Made by a program: the position numbers and the translations under genes
NCBI RefSeq assembly: GCF_030384665.1
Contig: NC_083675.1
Location: 492,001-556,000, forward strand
DNA length: 64,000 nt
Origin: Lodderomyces elongisporus
Taxonomy: Eukaryota; Ascomycota; Pichiomycetes; Serinales; Debaryomycetaceae
Reading direction: 5' to 3'
Part shown: in pieces, positions 51,429 through 61,640 of the stretch
Layout: each line of letters opens with the position of its first letter
Position numbering within the stretch: the first letter of the stretch is position 1
Notes under the pieces: generated by a model
Database searches by the model: none
Told to the model about the DNA's origin: nothing
The model's input: the letters and a program-made list of their open reading frames with translations, nothing else

Positions 51429-51923
51429 TGAATATTTTATATCGGACATAAGATTTCATATAAGAATATAGTTTGTAAAAATAGCCCAGGTTCCTTTGGG
51501 ATGGAAAATTATAAGAAAGGTTGTTTTGTTGAAACTTCGTCTAAATTACCGTCGTCTAATTCAGCACATTACTTATATTGTGTATTGACGGTGCTCGGAT
51601 ATAATATAATTGCTACGTTGTATATACTTATGACTGTTATATCTTAGTTTATAGAATAAGATGACAAAGTTCGAATATAAAAAGGAGGGACTTTACTCAT
51701 CTAGAATTAGATTTATAATTTATTTAGAAATTAACTTGTTTTGAGAGTCAGACACCGACACATTGTAGTGGTTTATCCCACGGAGTAGTTCCATTTAACG
51801 TGGGAGTTCGTTATATGCGAATACTACAATTTGGCAACATATACATGGATCCTTGTTACAAGTTCCAAGGATCCAAAACCTGTTATAGAGAGATACCACA
51901 GAAAAGGAAGATATTATAAAACA
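51429..51923 (+). repeat. diverged plus-oriented LTR
   Basis: Its right end (CCTTGTTACAAGTTCCAAGG ... GATATTATAAAACA) parallels the end of the intact LTR (CCTTGTTGCAAGTTTCAAGG ... GATATTATAAACTA), and an AATATAAAAAGG TATA-like box lies at ~51673-51684. The left border is approximate. It abuts the truncated minus-strand pol of the next element. Confidence 0.6.
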
Positions 51924-51931
51924 GTGAGCAT

Positions 51932-54085
51932 GCACATTAGCATCGCCATCCCGGTACCGAACCTTAAGTTGAACTTCCTGTAAGGAAACCAACCACCGAA
52001 TGATTCTTTCCGACTCGGGACGAGTATTCGAAGCAAACAAGGATTCCAAACTTTGATGATCTGTATAAACCACCGTTTCATAGCCCAATATGTAATGCCG
52101 AAATTTCTTTACAGCAAACACAATCAGCAACAATTCCTTCTGTCTAATAGGATAATTCCTTTCTGCAACCGTCAAGGTTCCTGAAGCCATCTCAATAACT
52201 CCAATTACCTTCCGTCCATGTATCTGTTTGAGCACCGCCCCTAGAGCATGATGTGAAGCATCTACGTCCATATGGAACCTAACTGGATATAATCCATAGT
52301 TGACCTTTACCAACAAGTCTAATCTAACTAGATCAGCCTTTAACTGATTGAAAGCTTTGTCGTGCACTTGGGTGAATTCAACCTTACGTTTGGTAGCATA
52401 CTCGTATAAAGGCGCAGCAATCTTGGAGAAATTCTGGATGTAGTGTCGAAAGTAGTTGAAAAAGCCTAACGCGCTTCGCATATCCTTTCGATTATCAGGA
52501 GTTTTAATGGCCTTAATAACTTCCAACTGGACCTCTGGAATTCGAGTTCCTTTCTGACCAACCTCGTGACCTAAAAACGTCACCCTCGATACACCTAACT
52601 CACACTTGGACCCCTTAAAGAAGAACTTGTTTTTTCTAAAAGCTTCAAACAACAACAGCAATGACTTCCTATGTTCCTGAATGGTATTAGAGTAAACAAT
52701 AATATCGTCAATACAATTAACGCAACCGGGGATTTCCTGTATCAACTGTGAAACAGTTTCCTGCAAGATAGCCGGAGCGTTAGTAAATCCAAACGGCAAC
52801 ACATTATAAGCGAACTTCTTGCCAAATGCTGTAAAAGCTGTCACATGACTAGTTTCATCATCCAATCGAATCTGATGAAAACTCTGCGTCATTTCAACGT
52901 GGAGTAGTACCGATATCCTGATACTTCCTTTATCAACTGCTCGAACATCGGCATTCCAAACTGCTTCTGAACCACCGTCATATTAAGCAACCGATAATCC
53001 ACACACATACGGTATGAACCATCTTTCTTGCGGACAAACAACACCGGAGAATTAAAATCTGATTCTCCCACACCTAGCTGTCTAATCAAACCAGCATCAA
53101 GCATCTTTCTCACCTGAGACTTCAATTCTTCAAATTCGGGTTTAGCTAGTGGGTATTGTTTTCCACTTGGGGCTGTAACGTATGGAATCACGTTAATCCT
53201 ATGATCCCATTTCCCCCTGGAGACAGGCGTTTCCTTCAATTCCTGTAGGAAAACGTCCTTGTACTCTTTGATAAAATCCGGAAACCTATTCTCAGCATCC
53301 ATCGGCATCTTATCAACCTTCTCCTCCGTTTTCAGTGTGAAGAAACCAACTTCCGCAGCATTGCCAACTGCCTCAACGAATTCATCGCTGTCAACTAACC
53401 CAATTGGGTTCTCTTTACTGACTCCAGCAAAGGATCTCTTCTTGAACGAGATCAAGTCCTCATGTTCACCAACGAAGTCTAGTCCCAATACCATATCTTT
53501 GGTAAACCCTGGGACAACCATAAACCAACGGCTAAAATGTATACCGTTTATACTAAATTCAAGCAACACTCTTTTTGTTACCTGCCTACTTGCACCGAAT
53601 GCAACAATCACGTCACATAAACAAGCATCCTGAGGGAGACTATCGATCTTCCCTTCTATAAATTTGGACAGCACCAAATCTTCGCCCGAACCGGAATCAA
53701 GCAATGCCATGCATTCTTTACCTTTAACAGCAGTCAGCATCATCACAACCGGAACATAGAACTTACTGTTCTCAACTGGGGAGGGGGGTGGCAAATTGAC
53801 CTTGGCTGGATCAAACCCCTGGCTCACTGTGAGCTCAAAGAGCTCAAGCTCTTTCGACCCTTCCAGGCCACTTTCCGAATCTTGAAGTATGATCGATTCA
53901 GTTCTCTGTGTGATTTCATCTAATTCAATTGAATTATCTTCAATCACCGAGTGTTGTACATTGGGTACACTCACTTCTTTAGCATCGTTACGCTCTACCA
54001 ACTCTTCTTTCACCTCGAGCATCTCCTCCGGACGCTGTACCGAAACTTCATCCATTGACACCTTGACCTTCCTGGTTCCCGACAT
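51932..54085 (-). pseudogene. pol: pol pseudogene (protease-RT-RNase H, truncated)
   Basis: Frame 54085-52889 covers protease (LLDSGSGEDLVLS) and the first RT blocks; a one-base deletion near 52890 (TTGAAATGACG where the intact copy has TTGGATATGACG) moves the rest, 52892 leftward, into another frame, where YRT core (IDD box, here CIDD instead of YIDD) and RNase H continue. Similarity ends within the RNase H tail (GDANVH). The change of the catalytic-box tyrosine to cysteine is a further sign of decay. Confidence 0.88.
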
Positions 54086-54122
54086 CCTGCTGTTTCGTTT
54101 AACGTCCCCCAGCTTCAGAGAC

Positions 54123-55037
54123 TTAACTAGTTTTTTGAACTAGCTCTAGTTTTGTCGGCTTTCTTCCCTCCCATTGGACATTGCCTAGCAAAGTGTCCTG
54201 TCTTACGACACTTGAAGCAACCCCCCCATTGGCCATCAATACCTTCTTCTCTTGAGGTCTGAGCTTTTTGAAGGAGACCGCATCTAATTTTATAGCATCA
54301 ACATTGGCTGATGCTTTAAACTCATTCCAACGATTGGACTGGGTTCTAAGATCGTCAGTCCATCCGGCTTCAACACCTGTGGCTTGCATAAAAACATCAT
54401 TAATGATGTCATCAATGGTCACAGCGTCATTGCGCAAGCCAGCCAACATCAAAGAACTAATAACTGGCTTTTAGCCCCATCACGAGAACTCTTTTGAACG
54501 ATCTTTCCGCTTTGAGACCTGGAGGCAAAAGTGTCTTGAGATGAGTGAAATCTTCCACATACTTTGCGACCGTACTGGTCTGCTTGAGTCTCTCCAACTG
54601 CATCTCAACCTTGTCTCCGTACGACGGATCCAAGGAAGAATTGCGAGGTCTAGCCAGGAAATCTGGCCAACTAAGTTGCCAAATATCGGGTTGACTTAAG
54701 ACCCATCTTTCTAAGACCGACCCAGCCTTCTAAGACCGACCCAGCCATGAACCGTCTAGCATGATCCACCTTGTTGTCCCTATACTCGGGATATCTTTGG
54801 GACCGAGTTTCGACCTGTCTAATGAAAGTCTGCAACTTCTCAGGGTCACGTGGATTTTTCCAATACCTCAGGATTGGCTTCATAACCTAAAGCAGCACTA
54901 AATTTAATCACCTCCATAGCTTCAACCATTTTAGCAAACATAGCACCTTAGTTGTTCACAATGGCCTCGATAGCCCCAACTAGGAGATAGGGGTTTTGGG
55001 TTTCCACATTTTGTGGGTTTTCGTTTCTTGGAGGCAT
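54123..55037 (-). pseudogene. gag: gag pseudogene
   Basis: Matches the intact Gag but is broken into short frames. Seen directly: a 19 bp tandem duplication (54709-54727 and 54728-54746), a frame change just before the CCHC knuckle (54220s, a C-run), and several altered or stop codons at the 5' end. The last codons and AAAAAAC heptamer (54130-54136) remain. Confidence 0.85.
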
Positions 55038-55067
55038 TCTAAAAGGATATTTTATTATAGTTTCAGC

Positions 55068-55079
55068 GCGACGCTACCA
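55068..55079 (-). promoter_or_regulatory. primer-binding site of the inverted gypsy copy
   Basis: TGGTAGCGTCGC on the minus strand, two bases from the LTR end (TGTTTTATAATAAG on the + strand from 55082). Same 12 bases as in the intact element. Confidence 0.7.
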
Positions 55080-55081
55080 GA

Positions 55082-55310
55082 TGTTTTATAATAAGATCCT
55101 TTTCTTATTTCTCTAACCTTGTAAGTTGCAACAAGGTTCGGAGTCTTCTCGATGAAATTCTGTGTATAACAAACTAATGTTATACGGTTCTGTTCTATAG
55201 TACGTTTTACCTATAGATATGACTCTGAAATTAAAAGCAGGTTAATTTATATATAATAATAATATACAAACTAAATTTTTGATCAATAGGTTCTTTTGTA
55301 GACAGATTTT
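55082..55310 (-). repeat. partial LTR of the inverted gypsy copy
   Basis: The LTR end next to the primer site reads (minus strand) CCTTGTTGCAACTTACAAGG ... CTTATTATAAAACA, paralleling the other LTRs here but diverged. The outer border is not clear; about 230 bp is recognisable. Confidence 0.6.
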
Positions 55311-55429
55311 TCATCATATACCATATACCATGTACCATTTACTAAGATGTATAAAAATATTATCCTGGTCAGTAGTATCGTTGTGTTCGACGGTGATGCG
55401 TGGCATCTGTGGTATGTTGTGGATGTTGT

Positions 55430-55530
55430 GCGTTGTTTGAGGTTTGCGTTGTTTGAGGTTGTGCGTTGTTTGAGGTTGTGCGTTGTTTGAGGTTGTGCGT
55501 TGTTTGAGGTTGTGCGTTGTTTGAGGTTGT
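55430..55530. repeat. 17 bp minisatellite, six copies
   Basis: Units GCGTTGTTTGAGGTTGT start at 55430, 55446, 55463, 55480, 55497 and 55514; the first spacing is 16, the rest 17. It abuts the LTR-like repeat at 55530. Confidence 0.9.
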
Positions 55531-55779
55531 GTTACGTATTGGTCTTCTGTGTCGGACTCTTTAACATTAGGGCCTGTAAATGCCGCAGGGTCTCCCATGG
55601 GTACTGGTGACCCAGGGATAGCATTATACAAGTGTTCGCCGACAATGCCTCTCACAATAGAGGTTAAGGGAGTCTCCCGTGGGCACCTTCGTCCCAGGAA
55701 TGGCATTGGAAGATGATGAGTCTTCTATGCCTCTTGCTAGAGATTCGTATGGTGGTTTCAAGATGACCTGTTCTCATGA
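55530..55779 (+). repeat. copia-LTR-like repeat, arm A (inverted relative to 57159-57407)
   Basis: About 250 bp, roughly 80% similar by eye to the reverse complement of 57159-57407 (shared blocks GCCGACAATGCCTCTCACAA and GATGACCTGTTCTCATG). It starts TGTTACGTATTGG and is followed by a TATA-like CAGTATAAATG at ~55784, so it looks like part of an LTR. Reading frames in it (minus strand, 55314-55706) are probably incidental. Confidence 0.6.
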
Positions 55780-56686
55780 GACTCAGTATAAATGAGTTTT
55801 CAGTTTGTTGAAGAGCTTGATGACGGTAATTTCTAGGTCTCTTCGCTATACATTGCCCATGTTTAGTAGATTCTTACTTTAGGTTAGTATCAGATGGATT
55901 CTAAAGCACGCGCCAAATTCAAATCATCCTCAAGTACAGCAACGAGTCTTTGACACGCCCAGTACTTCAACACCATACACCTCTGCTTCGATATAGCTAC
56001 ACTCTCCCTTGAATCTCATCACAACGCTGTTATGCTGCTGGTGAGATTCTTTCGTTGCATGGAGAAGTGAATAAGGTTTAGGTATTCATATTAAAGATGA
56101 ACAACGCATGATATTAAAAAGGGTAAGGAATGTCTTTATTGCTGAAATGTTTACTTTCAAGCATTCATTCCTACTTCACTCAATCATTACGTTCTCTAGG
56201 ATGTGCGCACGTGGTATAATCTCTTCTCCTTAGCTATTCTCCTTAGCTCAAACTCAACTCTTCCACTACTGTCTCCCTTGACACTTGTCTTGGCAGTGAT
56301 TAGCTAGAAGCAAGAGTCGCCCTTGTACTGGTAGTGGAGTGTGACAGACTGAAAGTGGCGAGTGTTAATGGCTATCTGATAAGCATGATCTTCGGACGGA
56401 AAGCATTGTCGAGAATGTAAAAACCTATCCGCATCTCGATCATTTGGGCATCTCATGGCGTATCTCCCTTGATTAAAATGACGATTAAAATAGTGGCGTG
56501 TTTCGTTATCAGACGAACGAAAGGGTCAAACTATTTTTTGCGCTGACTTTAATCACTAAGAAAAGAGTGCAAATTGAGATGTGGTAGTTTGTATTCGGTG
56601 GTGATTGTGTTGATTGAGCAGTTACGGTTATTTCAATTTAATGGAAGATGCTCTCAATCACTGAGAAGCGTTTGCTTAACTCCCGC
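55780..56686. other. no gene seen; probable retroelement debris
   Basis: Follows the LTR-like repeat. No frame with recognisable domains and no RNA gene found. Confidence 0.5.
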
Positions 56687-57118
56687 CTAATATACAGCAC
56701 TATCAACACTATCAACACTATCGACACTGTTGGCACAATTGGCACATCTTGCAGTGGTGGTGAATTGGCCTTTCTTTACCTCCTCTTTTAATAATTTGTA
56801 GCTAATTTTAATTTCATCTTCTTTAATGGTAATAGTCCTTGTGAAGCAGTTTGAGAATTGACTCGTTGTGTTGATGGACATAATTAATTTTGATGCTGAT
56901 CCCCCGAAACCTTCGATTAATGTGCGTATTTCCTTCATTTTACAGTATGTGAAGTCTAACGCGAGTAGTTCTGCCGCTGCTGCGCTCCTCGTTATCTGGG
57001 TTTGTCTTTTGGTTGCCCAATATACCAAGTTTACATTTAGGAATATACAGCAGTCATTAACTGATAACCGGTTATCATCTGAGCCGAAGAATGCATCGCT
57101 AAACCCTTCAAAAGTCAT
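56687..57118 (-). pseudogene. Ty1/copia RNase H remnant
   Basis: A 143-codon minus-strand frame whose first ~65 residues follow the copia RNase H pattern: GFSDAFFGSDDNRLSVNDCC, then FLNVNLVYWATKRQTQITRS and AAAAELLALDF. In active copia elements these are SDADWAGD..RKS, WSSKKQ..VALS and EAEYIAL; here the catalytic Glu of EAE is replaced by Ala (AAAAEL), so it may be inactive. No other copia pol domain is present next to it. It directly follows, on the minus strand, an LTR-like fragment (57159-57407), so most of the element between was deleted. Confidence 0.75.
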
Positions 57119-57158
57119 TCCCTTGGCATTTGGTATGCTAATTTCTTTGAATCTTAAA

Positions 57159-57407
57159 CATGAGAACAGGTCATCTCAAAACCACCCTACAAACCTCTAG
57201 CGAGAGGTATGGAAGACTCATTATCTTCACATGCTATTCTCGGGACGAATTACGGAAGAATCCCTTAATCTCTATTGTGAGAGGCATTGTCGGCGAGCAA
57301 CCTAGCAATGCTATCCCCGGGTCACCGGTACCCTTGAAAGACCCCACGGCGTTTACAGGCCGTAATGTTTCAAAGTCTGACACAGATGACCAATACGTAG
57401 CACAACA
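57159..57407 (-). repeat. copia-LTR-like repeat, arm B
   Basis: Inverted partner of 55530-55779. The match stops abruptly at CATGAGAAC (57159), after which copia pol sequence begins, so this is a rearrangement joint. The plus-strand frame 57160-57426 shares its peptide with the minus-strand frame in arm A, which only reflects the repeat. Confidence 0.6.
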
Positions 57408-57416
57408 CCACTATTT

Positions 57417-57870
57417 TGTCGCATAGCACAGTCACGAGTGACAAGTGTACGACTGCTGAGCATCAACTTGAGCTAGTAGCTCACCGATACCAGCGGTTTG
57501 AGTTCGTGACTTGATAGGCTATATTCCAATTAAGTGTAATTGTCAATTTTTGCACCTAAAAAGGTCTCAATGCTCATAAGTTAAGAGAGTGAATTGTCTC
57601 ATACAAAGTCACTAGTAAGGAGAATCGTGAGAGTATACACTCCACACGTTCACCTAGTGATTTGTGTTCAATGTAGTTGACCGTATAAAATCTATATTTT
57701 ATCGATGTTTCTATATAATAGTGATAAGTTTACTTTACCACCTCTCTTTCCTAATTATATTAACTCTTCTCGTCTGAAGTTTCAAGTTTCCCATGTCGTG
57801 CAATATTTTCCAAATATTCACTTAATGGAAACTAGGGCACAGAGCGTACAGTGTGTATCGCACTGTGACA
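57417..57870 (-). repeat. solo LTR, diverged relative of the 454 bp LTR
   Basis: Same length (454 bp) and ends (TGTCGCATAG...CACTGTGACA) as the LTRs of the 2.77 kb element, same orientation, with scattered substitutions. The flanks (CTATTTT and CTGAGTG) do not form a target duplication. Its right end is exactly where the 4.7 kb tandem unit begins. Confidence 0.85.
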
Positions 57871-57889
57871 CTGAGTGCGAAATAGAAAA

Positions 57890-58446
57890 ATGGTTCAATT
57901 ACAAATAGCAGAGTGCATACAAAAACAGAAAGGTGTGTTAATATTAAAAAAAAAGTGCAAAGATTAATAGCAGGAACAGCAACACCATCAGCAACACCAT
58001 CAGCAACACCATCAGCAACACCATCAGCAACACAACCAGTGACACAACCAGTGACACAACCAGTGACACAACCAGTGACACAACCAGTGACACAACCAGT
58101 GACACAACCAGTGACACAACCAGTGACACAACCAGTGACACAACCAGTGACACAACCAGTAACTCAACTAGTGACACAACCAGTAACACAACCAGTGACA
58201 CAACCAGTAACTCAACTAGTGACACAACCAGTAACTCAACCAGTAACTCAACTAGTAACTCAACCAGTGACACAACCAGTGACACAACCAGTAACTCAAC
58301 TAATAACACAACCAGTAACTCAACTAGTGACACAACCAGTAACTCAACCAGTAACTCAACTAGTAACTCAACCAGTAACTCAACCAGTAACACAACCAGG
58401 AATAACACCAGAAACATTTTTGACAAGTTTAGATGGCATAGTTTGA
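57890..58446 (+). pseudogene. TQPV-repeat reading frame, unit 1 (frame-shifted at A9)
   Basis: A frame rich in ATPS and then ATQPV/TQPV repeats (12 bp units such as ACACAACCAGTG) runs from ~57913 to the stop at 58444, ending ITPETFLTSLDGIV. It has no in-frame ATG: the nearest ATG (57890, MVQLQIAEC...) is in another frame and meets a stop just after a nine-A run (57946-57954). A change of length at that run would join the two, so this is either a decayed gene, a slippage-switched gene or non-coding satellite. Thr/Pro/Val repeats of this type occur in fungal cell-wall proteins, but no signal peptide is visible. Confidence 0.4.
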
Positions 58447-59309
58447 GTTTGGTCGACGTCGGATAGCACACACTATAATAAATATGTTGGATATAATAAA
58501 TATGATAAATATGATAAATATTAGTGGTGCTATTCCAACACGAGCAAACAATGATTTTGATGCAACATTAACAGACCCCGGAAGCAGATTCCACAAGCTT
58601 TTCTTCTGCACCATCTGAAACAACCTGCACGGTGACTTACACAACCCAACCTGTGATTATATGATCCCGCTGTGCCTTGTTGATACCCCTAGTGCATATG
58701 CATCCTCCACATTTTTCGTCCCCCGTACAAGATCATACGACAAAGGCGCCATTTTGTCGCAGGATCTGCCAAGTTCAGAATAAATGTGTGAGTCAGCAGC
58801 TACACTAGTGCAATGTTGTGGTAGGCTATGGGAAACGGTAGCAGAGGTCAGTGGGCTCCCCTGCTTTGGGATCATGGTTGGGTTTGTGATATAGTCATCC
58901 GTGAAGCAGCAACAGAGGTAACATCAGAAATAGCATCAGTGACAGTATCGGTGGTAGCTTTAGACAGAGAAGGGAATTTCTAAGGACCATATCAAGCAAC
59001 TCTGGGCGGGACGAGATCACCTTATTGAAGGCTTCTTCTGTGACCTGCAGTATGGGGACCCTCTTATAAAGTGTAATGAAGTCGCCCTCAGAATGGCTCT
59101 TAGTTCCCAGTTTAGTGCTATTCGTGTAATGGATGTCTGCAAAGTTAACTGCAGCTCAGATCTATTGGCACAATTCACCGCAGTATGAATCGACGGGAGT
59201 CTTAAACTTGTCAAAGTGGAAGAAATTGATGTTTTTCTGGTTAATATTGTTTTTATTTTTAGTTTGTGTTGTGTTTTTCGTGTTTTGTGTTTCTTTTGTG
59301 ATATCGATA
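58447..59309. other. decayed coding-like sequence between the two frames of unit 1
   Basis: Three plus-strand frames in turn give protein-like stretches: SAPSETTCTVTYTTQPVII (ending 58664), CDYMIPLCLVDTPSAYASS... (58650-58780) and IKQLWAGRDHLIEGFFCDLQYGDP... to a stop at 59188 (about 76 codons). TCTVTYTTQPV resembles fungal GPI cell-wall protein motifs. They are not joined in one frame. The same sequence recurs at 62960-63822. Confidence 0.35.
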
Positions 59310-59360
59310 TCACACTAGTTCAAATGGTTGAGGTAGCGACGGTTGTTGTTGTTGTTGTAG

Positions 59361-59394
<34 letters not shown>

Positions 59395-59630
59395 AGTTGT
59401 AGTTGTTGTAGTTGTTGTTGTAGTTGTTGTTGTAATAGTTGTTGTTGTTGTTGTTGTTGTTGTAATAGTTGTTGTTGTTGTAATAGTAGTTGTTGTTGTA
59501 ATAGTTGTTGTTGTTGTTGTTGTTGTTGTAATAGTTGTTGTTGTTGTTGTAGTTGTTGTTGTAGTTGTTGTTGTAGCTGTTGTTGTTGTTGTAGCTGTTG
59601 TTGTTGTTGTTGTAGTTCTTTTAGCAGCAG

Positions 59631-59665
<35 letters not shown>

Positions 59666-61640
59666 CTTTTAGCAGCAGTTGTTGTTGTTGTTGTTGTTGT
59701 TGATCATCACTTTCAGCCAAAACAACTTTTTCTATTAACTCCTTCTTTTCTGCCCGTTTCTTTAGCCATGCAAACGGTTTGAACAGAGTCGTTTTGCTCT
59801 TCTTGAACCATGAAAACGGTTTAAACAGAGTCTTTCTGCTCTTCTTGAGCCGTGCAAACAATTTGAACAGTGGTATCCTACTCTTTTTAGGTTCCTTTAA
59901 TTGATTCATACAGGAATCGTTTTCCTCTGGAATCCTAATATCCACAGAAACAAAATCGCAGTCCTCTGAGTTTTGGTTATTCCAATTGGTTCTTTCAACT
60001 GAGCTCACAGCATCTGACAAGGGGGCTGATACCAGTAAGACAGATGTATACGGTATATCCGCGTTTCCATCTATGGTTTCAATAGCAACATGAAATGGAA
60101 ATGCGCTTGGAACGTCATAGGGCGAGCTAGACTCTAATTCTGGTATAAAAGATGTATACGGTACATCCGTGTTTCCATCTGTGGTTTCAATAGCAACATG
60201 ATATGGAGCCTCTCTCGGAATGATTTCATCATCATACACCGAGCTAGACTCAAATTCTGATAAGGCAGATGTACATGGTACATCCGCGTTTCCATCTGTG
60301 GTTTTAATAGCAACATGATATGGAGCCTCTCTCGGAATGATTTCATCATCATACACCGAGCTAGACTCAAATTCTGATAAGGCAGATGTACATGGTACAT
60401 CCGCGTTTCCATCTGTGGTTTTAATAGCAACATGATATGGAGCCTCTCTCGGAATGATTTCATCATCATACACCGAGCTAGACTCAAATTCTGATAAGGC
60501 AGATGTACATGGTACATCCGCGTTTCCATCTGTGGTTTTAATAGCAACATGATATGGAGCCTCTCTCGGAATGATTTCATCATCATACACCGAGCTAGAC
60601 TCAAATTCTGATAAGGCAGATGTACATGGTACATCCGCGTTTCCATCTGTGGTTTTAATAGCAACATGATATGGAGCCTCTCTCGGAATGATTTCATCAT
60701 CATACACCGAGCTAGACTCAAATTCTGATAAGGCAGATGTACATGGTACATCCGCGTTTCCATCTGTGGTTTTAATAGCAACATGATATGGAGCCTCTCT
60801 CGGAATGATTTCATCATCATACACCGAGCTAGACTCAAATTCTGATAAGGCAGATGTACATGGTACATCCGCGTTTCCATCTGTGGTTTTAATAGCAACA
60901 TGATATGGAGCCTCTCTCGGAATGATTTCATCATCATACACCGAGCTAGACTCAAATTCTGATAAGGCAGATGTACATGGTACATCCGCGTTTCCATCTG
61001 TGGTTTCATTAGCAACATGAAATTGAAGTTGGCTTGGACTGTCATAGGGCGAGGTGAAGCTGTTATTGGATGCCTCCTCTACTTGGGAAGCACTCCTCAG
61101 GATTGTTACTGTGTCAGATTCCGTAATTATATCCTCCCTCCTTGTCTGGCGACTCTCGGAGGAAAAATCAATTCCAATATTTACTGGACCTCTAAGTTTA
61201 TCATAGATCAAACTTGACTCTGCATTTTGCAAAACAACTGATTCTGACGCAACTGATACTTCTGTGCCATCCAGCATATCCATAAAATCATCGGGAAAAA
61301 CACGTGGATCCTCCGCAATGCGTACAAAGATCGACTTTGGTGGAGAGAAATGCGGAGGGCTGTTCTTTGGTGGTTGCTTTGCATTCTCAGCTTCTAAAGC
61401 GCGCCTTCTAATTAATGGTATTCCGGTTGATGGCTCTGTGTAATCCAGCTTATTCTGAAAAATCTCGCCATAAGTTTCAGTTCCAGCTTTTCTTAGATAC
61501 CTGGAGTCCCTATAGACTGAGCTGGGTTCTAAGATTGGTGAGCCTGATGACTCCCCTGGAAGTAAAAACCGAACCTTGGGTTTGGCGGGTTCGGAATCCT
61601 TTGCAAAGACATTTTGAAAACATTTATTAAAAAAGGGCAT
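59310..61640 (-). CDS. large repeat protein: 39-aa repeats, LFKPF repeats and polyQ tail
   Basis: A 776-residue ORF with no recognised domain. Residues ~1-200: unique, Ser/Pro/acidic, no signal peptide or membrane span. ~205-525: tandem 39-residue repeats ((Y/F)HVA..TTDGNADVPCTSALSE...), seven identical in their SALSEFESSSVYDDEIIPREAP part plus two diverged C-terminal ones; the 117 bp DNA unit looks base-identical across copies (starts 60241, 60358, 60475, 60592, 60709, 60826, 60943). ~580-625: three basic repeats around LFKPFAWLKK. ~640-770: Gln encoded by CAA with Leu interruptions; ends PSLPQPFELV. TATAAATA on the minus strand at 61813-61820, ~173 bp upstream, supports a promoter. A second copy begins beyond the window's right edge. 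Confidence 0.75.
59342..59702. repeat. (TTG/TAG)n tract encoding the polyQ/L tail
   Basis: TTG triplets (CAA on the minus strand) with TAG, TAA and GCAGCAG interruptions. The interruptions are Leu/Lys/Glu codons in the coding frame, never stops. Confidence 0.9.
60124..61014. repeat. 117 bp tandem repeat array
   Basis: Seven apparently identical 117 bp units plus diverged edge units, inside the 776-residue gene. Because 117 is a multiple of 3, a second minus-strand frame (60134-61045) is also open through the array. Confidence 0.95.

Larger units (their letters stand above)
51932..55310 (-). mobile_element. truncated, broken inverted copy of the Ty3/gypsy family
   Basis: Minus-strand order from right: partial LTR (55082 onward), primer-binding site (55068-55079), damaged gag (55037-54123), frameshift heptamer, pol through RNase H. 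Pol stops matching at ~51932, where a plus-oriented LTR begins, so integrase and the 3' LTR are missing. Compared with the intact copy it is highly similar at protein level but carries a 1-base loss and further gag lesions. Its LTR is a different variant from that of the intact copy. It cannot transpose on its own. Confidence 0.88.

Noticed and set aside
57944..58471. 175-codon Leu/Val-rich minus-strand frame
   Set aside because: Complement of the TQPV repeats; periodic by construction.
59216..59782. Val-rich plus-strand frame over the TTG tract
   Set aside because: Reading of the trinucleotide repeat in another phase; the minus-strand gene explains it.
60124..61014. CRISPR-like array
   Set aside because: 117 bp units are contiguous without spacers, lie in a eukaryotic coding frame, and have no cas context.
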